A stretch of DNA of 64,000 nt from the NCBI GenBank assembly GCA_913057245.1, contig CAJXNH010000014.1:1-64000 (forward strand), in the 5' to 3' direction. This DNA comes from an uncultured Phaeodactylibacter sp. GTDB lineage: Bacteria; Bacteroidota; Bacteroidia; Chitinophagales; Saprospiraceae. Below are positions 8,188-15,976 of the stretch, in pieces (within the stretch, counting starts at the first letter, position 1; each line of letters opens with the position of its first letter). The position numbers and the translations under genes are program-made. The notes below the pieces were generated by a model, which saw only the letters and a list, made by a program, of their open reading frames with translations, had not been told where the DNA came from and made no database searches.

Positions 8188-9192
8188 ATGCGCAATGCTT
8201 ACATCTGCTCTGTGGGAGCCTATGCACCGGAGCAGGTCATACCGAATAGTTATTTTAATGAAACTTTGGGAGAAGACGTGGATACCTGGCTTCGGGAGAA
8301 TGTCGCCATTTACGAGCGCCGTTGGTGCACGGATGAAGAAAGTACGGCTGACCTCAGTGAAAAAGCCGCTCTTCAGGCGCTGGAGCGTGCCGGGCTGCAA
8401 CCGGAAGACCTCGACCTGATCATCATTTCCACAGATACGCCGGAGTTTATTTCCCCTTCGACTTCCTCTGTGGTGCAGGACCGCCTGGGGGCGAAAAATG
8501 CCGGGACCTTCGACATCAATACGGCCTGTGCGGGCTTTGTAACGGCCATGGACATAGGCTCTAAGTACATCCGTTCCGATGAGCAGTACAATCATGTGCT
8601 CGTGATCGGGGCGTACGCGATGAGCAAATACCTGAATAAAGCCGACAAAAAGACGGTCACGCTCTTTGCGGATGGGGCAGGGGCTGTGGTGCTGAAAGCC
8701 GGTGATGACACCTCGAAGGGCGTGCTGGCCACCGAGCTTATTACCGAAGGCCAGTACAACGAATGGATGGGCATCTACGGTGGTGCGGCGAAGCAACCGG
8801 TGACACATGAGCTGATCGATCAGCACGGGCACCAACTGCAATTTGTCCGCAAATTTCCGAAGGAGCTCAATCCGGAAATCTGGTCTAAAATGGCCAACGG
8901 GCTGAGCCACCGTATTGGGGTCAGCAATGAGGAGATCGACCATTTCTTTATCACCCAGATCAACATCCACAGCATCTGGGAGACATTGGACCGCCTGGGG
9001 CAGCCCCGGGAGAAAGCCCATACCGTGATGCATTATTATGGCTATACCGGCTCGGCCTGTATTCCGATGGCATTCAATCAGGCTTACGAAGAAGGCAAGC
9101 TTAAAGCCGGGCAGCTGGCCTACTTCATTGGCTCGGGCGGCGGGCTGGCTTTTGCCAGTGCTGCGGTGCGCTTTGGGGAGGAGCTGGAATAG
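8188..9192 (+). CDS. KASIII-like (thiolase-fold) condensing enzyme with atypical active site
   Basis: 334 residues from ATG 8188. The thiolase fold of the FabH/KASIII family is clear: LIIISTDTPEF, the nucleophile region FDINTACAGFVTAMD with Cys114, LFADGAGAVVL, and the C-terminal FIGSGGGLAFASAAVRF. The other two catalytic residues of FabH are not in place. Where FabH has HQAN this protein has TQIN (Thr256), and where FabH has GNT it has GYT (Tyr286). Decarboxylating condensation of malonyl-ACP is therefore doubtful; an acyl transfer or non-decarboxylating condensation is more likely. It lies before an acyl-CoA synthetase gene (9503), but about 310 bases with repeats separate them, so an operon is uncertain. 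No fab or acp genes are close. Confidence 0.85.
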   Translation: MRNAYICSVGAYAPEQVIPNSYFNETLGEDVDTWLRENVAIYERRWCTDEESTADLSEKAALQALERAGLQPEDLDLIIISTDTPEFISPSTSSVVQDRLGAKNAGTFDINTACAGFVTAMDIGSKYIRSDEQYNHVLVIGAYAMSKYLNKADKKTVTLFADGAGAVVLKAGDDTSKGVLATELITEGQYNEWMGIYGGAAKQPVTHELIDQHGHQLQFVRKFPKELNPEIWSKMANGLSHRIGVSNEEIDHFFITQINIHSIWETLDRLGQPREKAHTVMHYYGYTGSACIPMAFNQAYEEGKLKAGQLAYFIGSGGGLAFASAAVRFGEELE

Positions 9193-9193
9193 G

Positions 9194-9305
9194 GGTTCAC
9201 GCAGAGAGCGCGGAGAGTGGCCTAACTCAATGCCTGCTGCAAATGCAACCGATGGCAGGGCTGTGACTCCAGAATTTGCCCCTTTGCGGTCTTTGCGTGA
9301 AAACC
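9194..9305. repeat. Palindromic interspersed repeat (CACGCAAAGACCGC type)
   Basis: The left end GGTTCACGCAGAGAGCGC and the reverse complement of the right end GGTTTTCACGCAAAGACCGC form imperfect terminal inverted repeats around about 70 bp of non-coding sequence. Confidence 0.6.
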
Positions 9306-9341
9306 CAGCAAAGAATTATTTATACCGGTATAATTTAGCGT

Positions 9342-9477
9342 TTATACGCAATACGAAGTGGTTTGCGACATCGGCCACTGACGAAGCATAGCTTGTCAGG
9401 ACAGGTACAAGCCACTTCTCAGCGTAAATGCTGACATTGAGTAGGTTTGCTGTGGCAAACCACTTAATCGTCAGTAT
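9342..9477 (+). repeat. MITE-like repeat, copy 1 (136 bp)
   Basis: Both ends carry AAGTGGTTTGC followed by S-ACA in inverted orientation. A second copy lies inverted at 33770-33874; 68 bp at one end are identical between copies, and copy 2 lacks about 30 bp in the middle. A 12-bp palindrome TATACCGGTATA lies just outside at 9321-9332. No gene is seen between 9193 and 9502. Confidence 0.8.
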
Positions 9478-9502
9478 AGCATAGTACGAAACCCTAACCA
9501 CC

Positions 9503-11017
9503 ATGCAACCACAAACGATACCACAACAAGACTGGACCGCCCGGTGGGCGCTCTACAGCCCGGAAAAAGTAGCCGTCAGGGAAGCCGAAACCGGACGCAC
9601 CCTGACCTACGGGCAGCTCGACCGGCTCAGTGATGCCCTCTGTACCCATTTACAGCAGCAATATGGCGTGCAAACGGGCGACCGCATTGCACTGCTGGCA
9701 GAAAATAACCTGGAATACATTGCCTTGTTTGCCGCGATGCAGCGTATGGGCTTTGTGCTCGTCCCGCTCAATTACCGTTTGGCCTCAGCTGAGCTCGATT
9801 ACCTGCTTAAAGACAGTGCACCTAAGCTGGTGATCTGTGAAGATAAGTTTGAGGCAACCCTCAAGGCCGGTGAGGTGCTGGCAAAAGTGCCCCACTACCT
9901 GCCCTGGGCCACTTTACAGGCCTTCTGTGAGGCTCAGAAAGACGAAACGCAGCCTCCTTTCCCCTTGCAACCGGTAGGGGAGGACCACCCGGCCTTCATC
10001 CTTTACACTTCGGGCACTACCGGTTTTCCTAAAGGCGCTATTTACAGCCACAAGATGCTCTTTTGGAACAGCATCAATACGGCTATGAGCCTCATCGTCA
10101 ATACGGAAAGCCGTACCGTTAACGTCATGCCGCCCTTCCACACAGGCGGGTGGAACGTGCTGACCACGCCCTTCCTGCATCATGGCGCTTACACGGTACT
10201 CATGCGCAAATTTGACCCGGAGCAGGCGCTGAAGCTCTTACAGGAGGAACGGGCAACGCTTTTCATGGGCGTCCCTACCATTCTGAAAATGATGGCGGAT
10301 GCACCGGGCTTTGAAGTCGCGCGATTCCCTGACCTTTACTACCTGATCGTCGGCGGAGAGCCCATGCCGATCCCGCTTATTGAAAAATGGGATGAAAAAG
10401 GCGTGCCGGTGCGTCAGGGGTACGGTATGACGGAAGTCGGCCCTAATTTATTCTCCCTTCATCAGGATGATGCCATCCGGAAGAAAGGTTCAATTGGGCG
10501 GCCTAACTTTTACGTACAAACCCGAGTAGTGGATGCCGAAGGGCAGGATGTTGCGCCTGGCACTGCTGGTGAGCTTTGGCTCAAAGGGCCTATGGTTACC
10601 CCGGGCTACTGGCAAAATGAAGCTGCTACACAAAAATCAATTACCGATGGCTGGTTCCACACCGGGGATATGGTAAGGGCGGACGAAGGGCACTACTTCT
10701 TTGTGGTGGACCGCATCAAGAATATGTACATTTCCGGGGGCGAGAACGTCTATCCGGCAGAAGTGGAGCGCGTCCTGCAGGCGCACCCTGCAGTGGCCGA
10801 AGCGGCGGTGATCGGTGTGCCGGATGAGAAATGGGGGGAGTCCGGTCGGGCTTTTGTTGTCCTGCATGCTTCAGGCTATACCGAGGATGAGGAAACCCTG
10901 CGTGCCCACTGCAAAGCGCACCTGGCCAAATTCAAAGTGCCTCGGGATATCGTCTTTCTGGATGAACTGCCCAAAAACGATACCGGTAAAATCAACCGGG
11001 CCGCGCTGAAGGGATAA
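9503..11017 (+). CDS. AMP-forming acyl-CoA synthetase (FadD/ANL family)
   Basis: 504 residues with all landmarks of the adenylate-forming family: the phosphate loop YTSGTTGFPKGAIYSH (about residues 170-185), the A5 motif YGMTEVGP, the A7 motif GWFHTGD, the hinge RIKNMYISGGENVYPAEVE and the C-terminal catalytic Lys in DTGKINR. The enzyme activates a carboxylic acid to acyl-AMP and then to acyl-CoA. The substrate is not readable from sequence; length and motifs fit medium/long-chain or aryl acids. It follows the KASIII-like gene and precedes the BioD/Pta-like gene on the same strand, so an acyl-thioester pathway is plausible but unproven. It starts 25 bases after the end of a MITE-like repeat. 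Confidence 0.92.
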   Translation: MQPQTIPQQDWTARWALYSPEKVAVREAETGRTLTYGQLDRLSDALCTHLQQQYGVQTGDRIALLAENNLEYIALFAAMQRMGFVLVPLNYRLASAELDYLLKDSAPKLVICEDKFEATLKAGEVLAKVPHYLPWATLQAFCEAQKDETQPPFPLQPVGEDHPAFILYTSGTTGFPKGAIYSHKMLFWNSINTAMSLIVNTESRTVNVMPPFHTGGWNVLTTPFLHHGAYTVLMRKFDPEQALKLLQEERATLFMGVPTILKMMADAPGFEVARFPDLYYLIVGGEPMPIPLIEKWDEKGVPVRQGYGMTEVGPNLFSLHQDDAIRKKGSIGRPNFYVQTRVVDAEGQDVAPGTAGELWLKGPMVTPGYWQNEAATQKSITDGWFHTGDMVRADEGHYFFVVDRIKNMYISGGENVYPAEVERVLQAHPAVAEAAVIGVPDEKWGESGRAFVVLHASGYTEDEETLRAHCKAHLAKFKVPRDIVFLDELPKNDTGKINRAALKG

Positions 11018-11140
11018 CAGGGGGCGCAGGACCTGGCATTTGAGAGGCAAGATCGTGGTCTTTACCGCAGCGCAGTTGCGAAAACTCCCTTTTCAGATGA
11101 GAAAAAATCCCTACCTTAACCGCTCTCAAACAGAGCGCCT

Positions 11141-12259
11141 ATGAAAAATATCTATGTCGCTGCGACCGGGCAGCATATTGGAAAGACCACGTCCACACTG
11201 GGCATCGTAGCTAATCTGCAAAAAATGGGCTACAACACCGGCTATTGCAAGCCGGTTGGCCAGCAGCACCTTACGGTCAATGGGAAGACCGCCGATAAAG
11301 ATGCGGTCCTCTTTTCCCAGGTGATCGGCTTTGAACTGATGCCGGAGTACCATAGCCCGGTCATTCTCGGGCGGGGCGCTACCAAAGCTTATCTGGCTAA
11401 TCCGGAAGATTTCAATTACCCGCAAGCCATCCACGCAGCGGCTAGCAAGCTGGAGCCTGATTTTGATATTATGGTTTATGAAGGGACCGGCCACCCGGGC
11501 GTGGGCGGCGTGGTGGACCTCTCCAATGCTGATGTGGCCAAGATGCTCGATGCGGCAGTGGTCATGGTGGTGGAAGGGGGCATTGGGCGTACCATTGACC
11601 GTCTGATTATGAGCATGGCGCTGTTCCGGGAGCAAAACCTCCCGCTGCTCGGCGTGATTGTCAACAAGGTCATCCCGGAAAAGCACGATGAGGTCACGCA
11701 ATTCGTCGGCAAGAAGCTAGAGCGGATGGGTATCCCCTTGCTCGGGGTCGTCCCTTTTGATAAGACCTTGTTGTTTCCCATCATGGAAACGGTTAACGAA
11801 GTCGTTGGCGGCCGGGTGGTCTTCAACGGGCACCGCCTCAATAACCGGGTGGAGGACATCATGGCAGGCTCATTGGTTGACCTCAATGAATTCAGTGCTT
11901 TTCGGAATATTCTTCTGGTGGTGAGCCACAAGCGCCTGAACGAGGCCATCGAAAAGGTCAAGCATATTGCCAAAGTGAAAAACCTGAAGCGTACCCCATT
12001 GTCCGGTGTAATCGTGACCGGCGATGGCAAGCAGGCCAACTGGTATAAGCCTGAAGAAATGGAGCACCCCTACTTCATTAAAAATGAGATTCCGGTCATC
12101 ACGACACAGCTTGATACTTATGGTTCAGTGGTCAAGGTGAGCCGCATCGAGGTAAAGATCAATACCCGTACGCCCTGGAAAATCAAACGGGCCATTACTT
12201 TGATCCGCGAGCATGTGAATTTTGACCTGATGATCGAGGAACTGCAGAAATTGAGTTGA
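11141..12259 (+). CDS. P-loop protein related to BioD and the N-terminal domain of Pta (DRTGG type)
   Basis: 372 residues. The N-terminus has a BioD/CobB-like P-loop (VAATGQHIGKTTSTLGI), a DxD-type loop (GKTADKDAVLF), VYEGTGHPGVGGVVDLSNADVAKML and a VVMVVEGGIGRTIDRL switch region. The second half (about 200-370) resembles the DRTGG-type regulatory domain found between this P-loop domain and the catalytic part of long phosphotransacetylases. The phosphotransacetylase domain itself is absent, as in stand-alone COG0857-type proteins. True dethiobiotin synthetases are about 220 residues, and no other bio gene is nearby, so a biotin role is unlikely. A nucleotide-dependent or sensory role in acyl/acetyl metabolism is inferred from the neighbours. 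Confidence 0.75.
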   Translation: MKNIYVAATGQHIGKTTSTLGIVANLQKMGYNTGYCKPVGQQHLTVNGKTADKDAVLFSQVIGFELMPEYHSPVILGRGATKAYLANPEDFNYPQAIHAAASKLEPDFDIMVYEGTGHPGVGGVVDLSNADVAKMLDAAVVMVVEGGIGRTIDRLIMSMALFREQNLPLLGVIVNKVIPEKHDEVTQFVGKKLERMGIPLLGVVPFDKTLLFPIMETVNEVVGGRVVFNGHRLNNRVEDIMAGSLVDLNEFSAFRNILLVVSHKRLNEAIEKVKHIAKVKNLKRTPLSGVIVTGDGKQANWYKPEEMEHPYFIKNEIPVITTQLDTYGSVVKVSRIEVKINTRTPWKIKRAITLIREHVNFDLMIEELQKLS

Positions 12260-12266
12260 TCTTGCC

Positions 12267-12274
12267 TACCTTTG
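12267..12274 (+). promoter_or_regulatory. Possible -7 element before the rRNA methyltransferase
   Basis: TACCTTTG matches the Bacteroidota TAnnTTTG consensus but lies only four bases before the ATG, and no TTG is seen at the expected upstream distance. A leaderless or nearly leaderless transcript would be needed. Confidence 0.3.
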
Positions 12275-12278
12275 CGGC

Positions 12279-13457
12279 ATGAAGCAAGTAGTAATTCGGA
12301 AAAAGAAAGCGGCAGCCCTGCGCCGCCGCCACCCCTGGGTTTTTAGCGGAGCCATCAAAAGCACACCGGAAGGCGTTCAGGATGGCGACCTGGTGCAGGT
12401 AGTTGGAGAAGATGGGGAAGTTTTTGGTGCCGGGCACTTCCAGCACGGCAGCATTATGGTGCGTATGATCGGCTTTGGGGATACTGCGCCCGATCAGGAC
12501 TTCTGGAATCAACGCCTGCAAAATGCGTATGCTTACCGGTCCACGCTGGGGCTTACGCAGCGGGATGACCTCAATGCCTACCGGCTTATTCATGCCGAGG
12601 GTGATGGGCTGCCCGGGCTGATTATTGACTACTATGCTGGTACCGCAGTGGTGCAATGCCACTCTATTGGTATGCACCGGGCGATGGAGCAGATTGTTAA
12701 TGCCCTGCGCCACGCGATGGGGACTCAGCTCAGCGCTGTTTACGATAAAAGCGCCGAAACCCTGCCCCGCAACTACAGCGAAAACGTAAAGAATGCCTAT
12801 ATCTGGGGCGAAGGCGCCCCCACTGAGGTGCTGGAATATGGACATACTTTTCAGGTCGACTGGGAAACCGGGCAAAAAACCGGTTTCTTTCTGGATCAGC
12901 GGGAAAACCGGCAACTGCTGGCACGGTATGCACCAGGTAAGAAAGTGCTCAACACCTTTTGCTATACCGGAGGCTTTTCCATCTACGCGCTACAGGCTGG
13001 TGCGCGGCAGGTGGAATCGGTAGATGTTTCTCAAACCGCTATGGCGCTGACCGACCGGAATGTGGAACTGGGGAACTTCGAGTCGGGGCTTCACCAAAGC
13101 CACACTCAGGATGTCATGGCATTCCTGAAAGAAGCGCCCGCAGACTACGATATCGTGATTGTAGACCCGCCGGCTTTCGCCAAAAACATCAAAAAACGCC
13201 ACAATGCTGTGCAGGGGTACAAACGCCTGAATGCGCTAGCTCTTCAAAAAGTAAAGCCGGGGGGACTACTCTTTACTTTCTCCTGCTCTCAGGTGGTAGA
13301 CCGGGCCTTGTTCAATAATACCATCGTGGCAGCTGCTCACGAAGCCGGCCGTAATGCCCGTATTATGCATCAGCTTTCGCAGCCGGCCGACCACCCGGTG
13401 GGGATTTTCCATCCGGAAGGGGAGTACCTTAAAGGATTGGTGCTTTATGTGGACTGA
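12279..13457 (+). CDS. Class I rRNA methyltransferase, RlmI-like
   Basis: 392 residues. An N-terminal PUA domain (about 1-75: VVIRKKKAAALRRRHPWVFSGAI) is followed by a linker with GDGLPGLIIDYY and a Rossmann-fold methyltransferase domain (about 170-392). SAM-binding motif I is NTFCYTGGFSIYAL; the catalytic region is VDPPAFAKN and the later motif is FTFSCSQVV. This is the RlmI/YccW architecture, which methylates a cytosine (C5) of 23S rRNA in the best-studied member. The exact target base is not certain here. The 3' end overlaps the convergent LysR gene by 13 bases. Confidence 0.9.
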   Translation: MKQVVIRKKKAAALRRRHPWVFSGAIKSTPEGVQDGDLVQVVGEDGEVFGAGHFQHGSIMVRMIGFGDTAPDQDFWNQRLQNAYAYRSTLGLTQRDDLNAYRLIHAEGDGLPGLIIDYYAGTAVVQCHSIGMHRAMEQIVNALRHAMGTQLSAVYDKSAETLPRNYSENVKNAYIWGEGAPTEVLEYGHTFQVDWETGQKTGFFLDQRENRQLLARYAPGKKVLNTFCYTGGFSIYALQAGARQVESVDVSQTAMALTDRNVELGNFESGLHQSHTQDVMAFLKEAPADYDIVIVDPPAFAKNIKKRHNAVQGYKRLNALALQKVKPGGLLFTFSCSQVVDRALFNNTIVAAAHEAGRNARIMHQLSQPADHPVGIFHPEGEYLKGLVLYVD

Positions 13458-14347
13458 TTCAGCCCCAGCCGGTGGTCGAAGCTTTCGATGATACGGTCGC
13501 GCAGGTACTGTGCCACTTTCGCCTGAATGCCGGAGCGGAAGAGTGAAATCTGGGTAGCAGATAGCTTCGGCAGGCCCGTTTTCACCATCACACAATCCTC
13601 AGGCACCAGGCTTTGTGGCAATGCCGCCAGGCCCAGCCCTGCTCGTATGGCCAGTAATTTGCTGCTGTAGCTCTCGCTCACATAAGCCAGGTCAATTGAG
13701 AACTGCTCCGCGTTCAGTTGGTGCAGTACCTGTCGCCGGTAGACACAAGGCTCGGGGGAGACAATCACGGGGACGTGCTTAGCAAACTGCCAGGCATTGC
13801 ACTCTTCCTCGCTTCTGCCCACCCATACGAGCGGGTCGTACCAGGTCTTCACGATGCGGTCGGGGTAAGCCACATTGAGCTGCTCATGCTTGAGGATAAC
13901 CAGCTCGTACTCGTTGGCTTTGAAGTTTTTGTAGAGGTTTTCCGTCAGGTCGCATTCCACAGAGAGCTGAATGCGCGGGTACTGTTCCCGAAACCGTGCC
14001 AATATAGGAAGCAGGTAGTGGATGGCCAGATCCTCCGGAATACCCAGGCGCACCCGCCCTTCAATTTCCTCACTGTAAAGCTCCTCTCTAAGCTGTTGTT
14101 CCACGCGCAGCATCTCCATCCCATGCCGGTAGACCACCTCGCCAGCTTCCGTCATTTGGAGCTGCCTGCCCTGTTTTCTGACCAGTTGCTGCCCCGCCAA
14201 ATGTTCTAGTTTTTTGATTTGCTGACTGATTGCAGACTGTGTGCGCCCCAGTTCATTGGCCGCCAGGCTATACCCCTGCTGATCGATAACGGTAATAAAA
14301 GTTCGAATTAGCGGTAGGTCGAGATATAATATTTTGGGATCTGTCAT
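13445..14347 (-). CDS. LysR-family regulator divergent from dabB-dabA
   Basis: 300 residues. The N-terminal winged helix-turn-helix covers about residues 8-68 (AANELGRTQSAISQQIKKLE is the recognition part), then a linker helix and a periplasmic-binding-like effector domain (about 95-295). It is transcribed away from the dabB gene, with a 137-bp shared intergenic region holding a perfect palindrome (14407-14418). This arrangement is typical of LysR regulators that control the neighbouring operon, and LysR genes commonly flank DAB operons. The co-inducer is unknown. The C-terminal 13 bases overlap the rRNA methyltransferase gene tail to tail. Confidence 0.9.
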   Translation of the reverse strand: MTDPKILYLDLPLIRTFITVIDQQGYSLAANELGRTQSAISQQIKKLEHLAGQQLVRKQGRQLQMTEAGEVVYRHGMEMLRVEQQLREELYSEEIEGRVRLGIPEDLAIHYLLPILARFREQYPRIQLSVECDLTENLYKNFKANEYELVILKHEQLNVAYPDRIVKTWYDPLVWVGRSEEECNAWQFAKHVPVIVSPEPCVYRRQVLHQLNAEQFSIDLAYVSESYSSKLLAIRAGLGLAALPQSLVPEDCVMVKTGLPKLSATQISLFRSGIQAKVAQYLRDRIIESFDHRLGLNQST

Positions 14348-14406
14348 TCTGCTTGGTGTTTACTTAAGGGGGCAATTATCCAACTTAAAGGTATTAGTTT
14401 TTCTTA

Positions 14407-14418
14407 TGATTTAAATCA
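14407..14418. promoter_or_regulatory. Candidate LysR operator between lysR and dabB
   Basis: TGATTTAAATCA is a perfect 12-bp palindrome in the AT-rich divergent intergenic region, 60 bases before the lysR start and 67 bases before the dabB start. Its position fits a LysR binding site. Confidence 0.4.
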
Positions 14419-14484
14419 AAATTTTTAATTTTATTTATAGTTTAACTCCTTTTACCTTGTAGCCCGAAATCAATCCATATCAAA

Positions 14485-15951
14485 ATGATTTTAATCGGAC
14501 TGCTTACTTTATCATTACTTGGGCTCCTTAGCCCGCTGCCCAAAGCGGAGCGACTGAGCACCTCCCTTACCGGGGCAGGGTTTTTGCTTAGTCTGTTTGG
14601 ACTGTACGCACCGGCCTTGCTAACAGATGGGCTGGGGCTGGTCTTTTCTCCCACACATACCTTGTTATCAGCAGTTGTCTGCTTCATAAGTCTGGCGATT
14701 CAGGCTTACGGGTTGCGGCATTTCGGTGGCCATCGTAGTCAGCGGGAAGTCTTTCGTTACCTGATGGCGCTCACCCTGTCGCTGGTCTTTTTCAGTACCG
14801 CTGACCACCTGTTGATTATGGCAATTGGGCTGATGGTGAGCAATGGGTTATTAGCCCGCCTCATCGGTTTCCAGCTGGAATGGAAAGCGGCGGCGGCTTC
14901 GGCCCGTTATGCCCTTTTGCACCTTGGAGGGGGAGCATTGCTTTTGCTGGCAGCTGTCGGTTTGGTCTACCACACACAGGGGCACTGGTCGCTGGAGCGC
15001 CTTTTCCTTTCTGTAGAAGCTACGCCCTGGCTTCCGGTCATCGGTGGGCTCGTTTTAGTGTCTGCCCTTGCTCAGTCCGCTGTCTGGCCTTTCCACCGCT
15101 GGTTAATCGCTTCTGCTAATGCACCTACGCCGGTATCTGCTTTTATGCACGCCGGGTTGGTGAATGGAGGAGCGGTCGTCCTGTATAAATTGTACCCGGT
15201 ATGGAGCACTCTGGGCTGGAGTGCCACACTTCTGGTGGTACTGGGCGGGCTAACCGCAATTGCGGGCACCCTCTGGATGCTGGTACAAAGCGATGTGAAG
15301 CGCACCCTCACCTGTTCCACGATGGGTCAGATGGGCTTCATGATCATGCAGTGTGGCATGGGGCTCTTTCCGGCCGCTATCGCGCACATGATCTGGCACG
15401 GATTTTTCAAAGCCTCTTTATTTCTCAGTGCGGGCTCAACGGTAAAAGCCGCCCGCAATAAAAGCCTCAGTTTGTATGGCCCCAAAGCCCTACCCGTTTT
15501 CATCTTCGGACTGGTAATGGGTGGCTTGGGGGCCTTTATCTTTTGGATGTTTACAGGGGCTACCGGAGGACTGGGCAGCACTTATGTACTCCTGCTGCTG
15601 TTCTGCGGCATCACCTGTGCCCATGCCGTTATGACGATTGCGGAGTCTTCGCCCACTGCCGGGCGGTTGTTACTGGCGGCGGTCCTCGGGCTTTTGGGTT
15701 CAATGGTATACGGGCTGTCTGTCTGGGCGGTCGAATCGCAGCTGGCGCACTTTACTGCCCCTGGCCTCAATGGGCTGCACATCGGTATTGGTCTCTTCTT
15801 CGTACTTGGCTGGTTGCTGATGATCTTCCGGGACTACCTGCCTGATCCGGTCGGTGATGGCTGGATTACCCGGATTTATGCCTGGGCGCTGCGTTCCAGT
15901 CAACCGCTGCGCCAAACGTTAAATATACGCCGCAGTGCTTACCGTCTTTAA
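14485..15951 (+). CDS. dabB: DabB-type proton-conducting membrane subunit (NuoL/MrpA-like)
   Basis: 488 residues, almost entirely transmembrane helices (about 13-14). It belongs to the proton-translocating NuoL/ND5/MrpA superfamily: AQSAVWPFHRWLIASANAPTPVSAFMHAGLVNGGAVVLYK is the diagnostic helix pair, followed by SDVKRTLTCSTMGQMGFM and HMIWHGFFKASLFLSAGS. A full complex I or Mrp operon is absent. Instead the next gene (25 bases on) encodes DabA, so this is the membrane half of a DAB inorganic-carbon accumulation complex. The family uses the proton gradient to drive net CO2 hydration or bicarbonate gain in the cytoplasm. The function is inferred from the pair. Confidence 0.9.
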   Translation: MILIGLLTLSLLGLLSPLPKAERLSTSLTGAGFLLSLFGLYAPALLTDGLGLVFSPTHTLLSAVVCFISLAIQAYGLRHFGGHRSQREVFRYLMALTLSLVFFSTADHLLIMAIGLMVSNGLLARLIGFQLEWKAAAASARYALLHLGGGALLLLAAVGLVYHTQGHWSLERLFLSVEATPWLPVIGGLVLVSALAQSAVWPFHRWLIASANAPTPVSAFMHAGLVNGGAVVLYKLYPVWSTLGWSATLLVVLGGLTAIAGTLWMLVQSDVKRTLTCSTMGQMGFMIMQCGMGLFPAAIAHMIWHGFFKASLFLSAGSTVKAARNKSLSLYGPKALPVFIFGLVMGGLGAFIFWMFTGATGGLGSTYVLLLLFCGITCAHAVMTIAESSPTAGRLLLAAVLGLLGSMVYGLSVWAVESQLAHFTAPGLNGLHIGIGLFFVLGWLLMIFRDYLPDPVGDGWITRIYAWALRSSQPLRQTLNIRRSAYRL

Positions 15952-15976
15952 ACCTCACGTTCCAAAAAAGTAAGAC

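Noticed and set aside
8170-9033. 287-residue minus-strand reading frame
   Set aside because: It is the antisense shadow of the KASIII-like gene and has no recognisable domain.
11141-12259. Biotin-synthesis bioD
   Set aside because: The protein is too long, has a DRTGG-like second half and no bio neighbours.
14485-15951. Complex I subunit NuoL or Mrp antiporter subunit
   Set aside because: No other nuo or mrp genes are present, and the next gene is a clear DabA.
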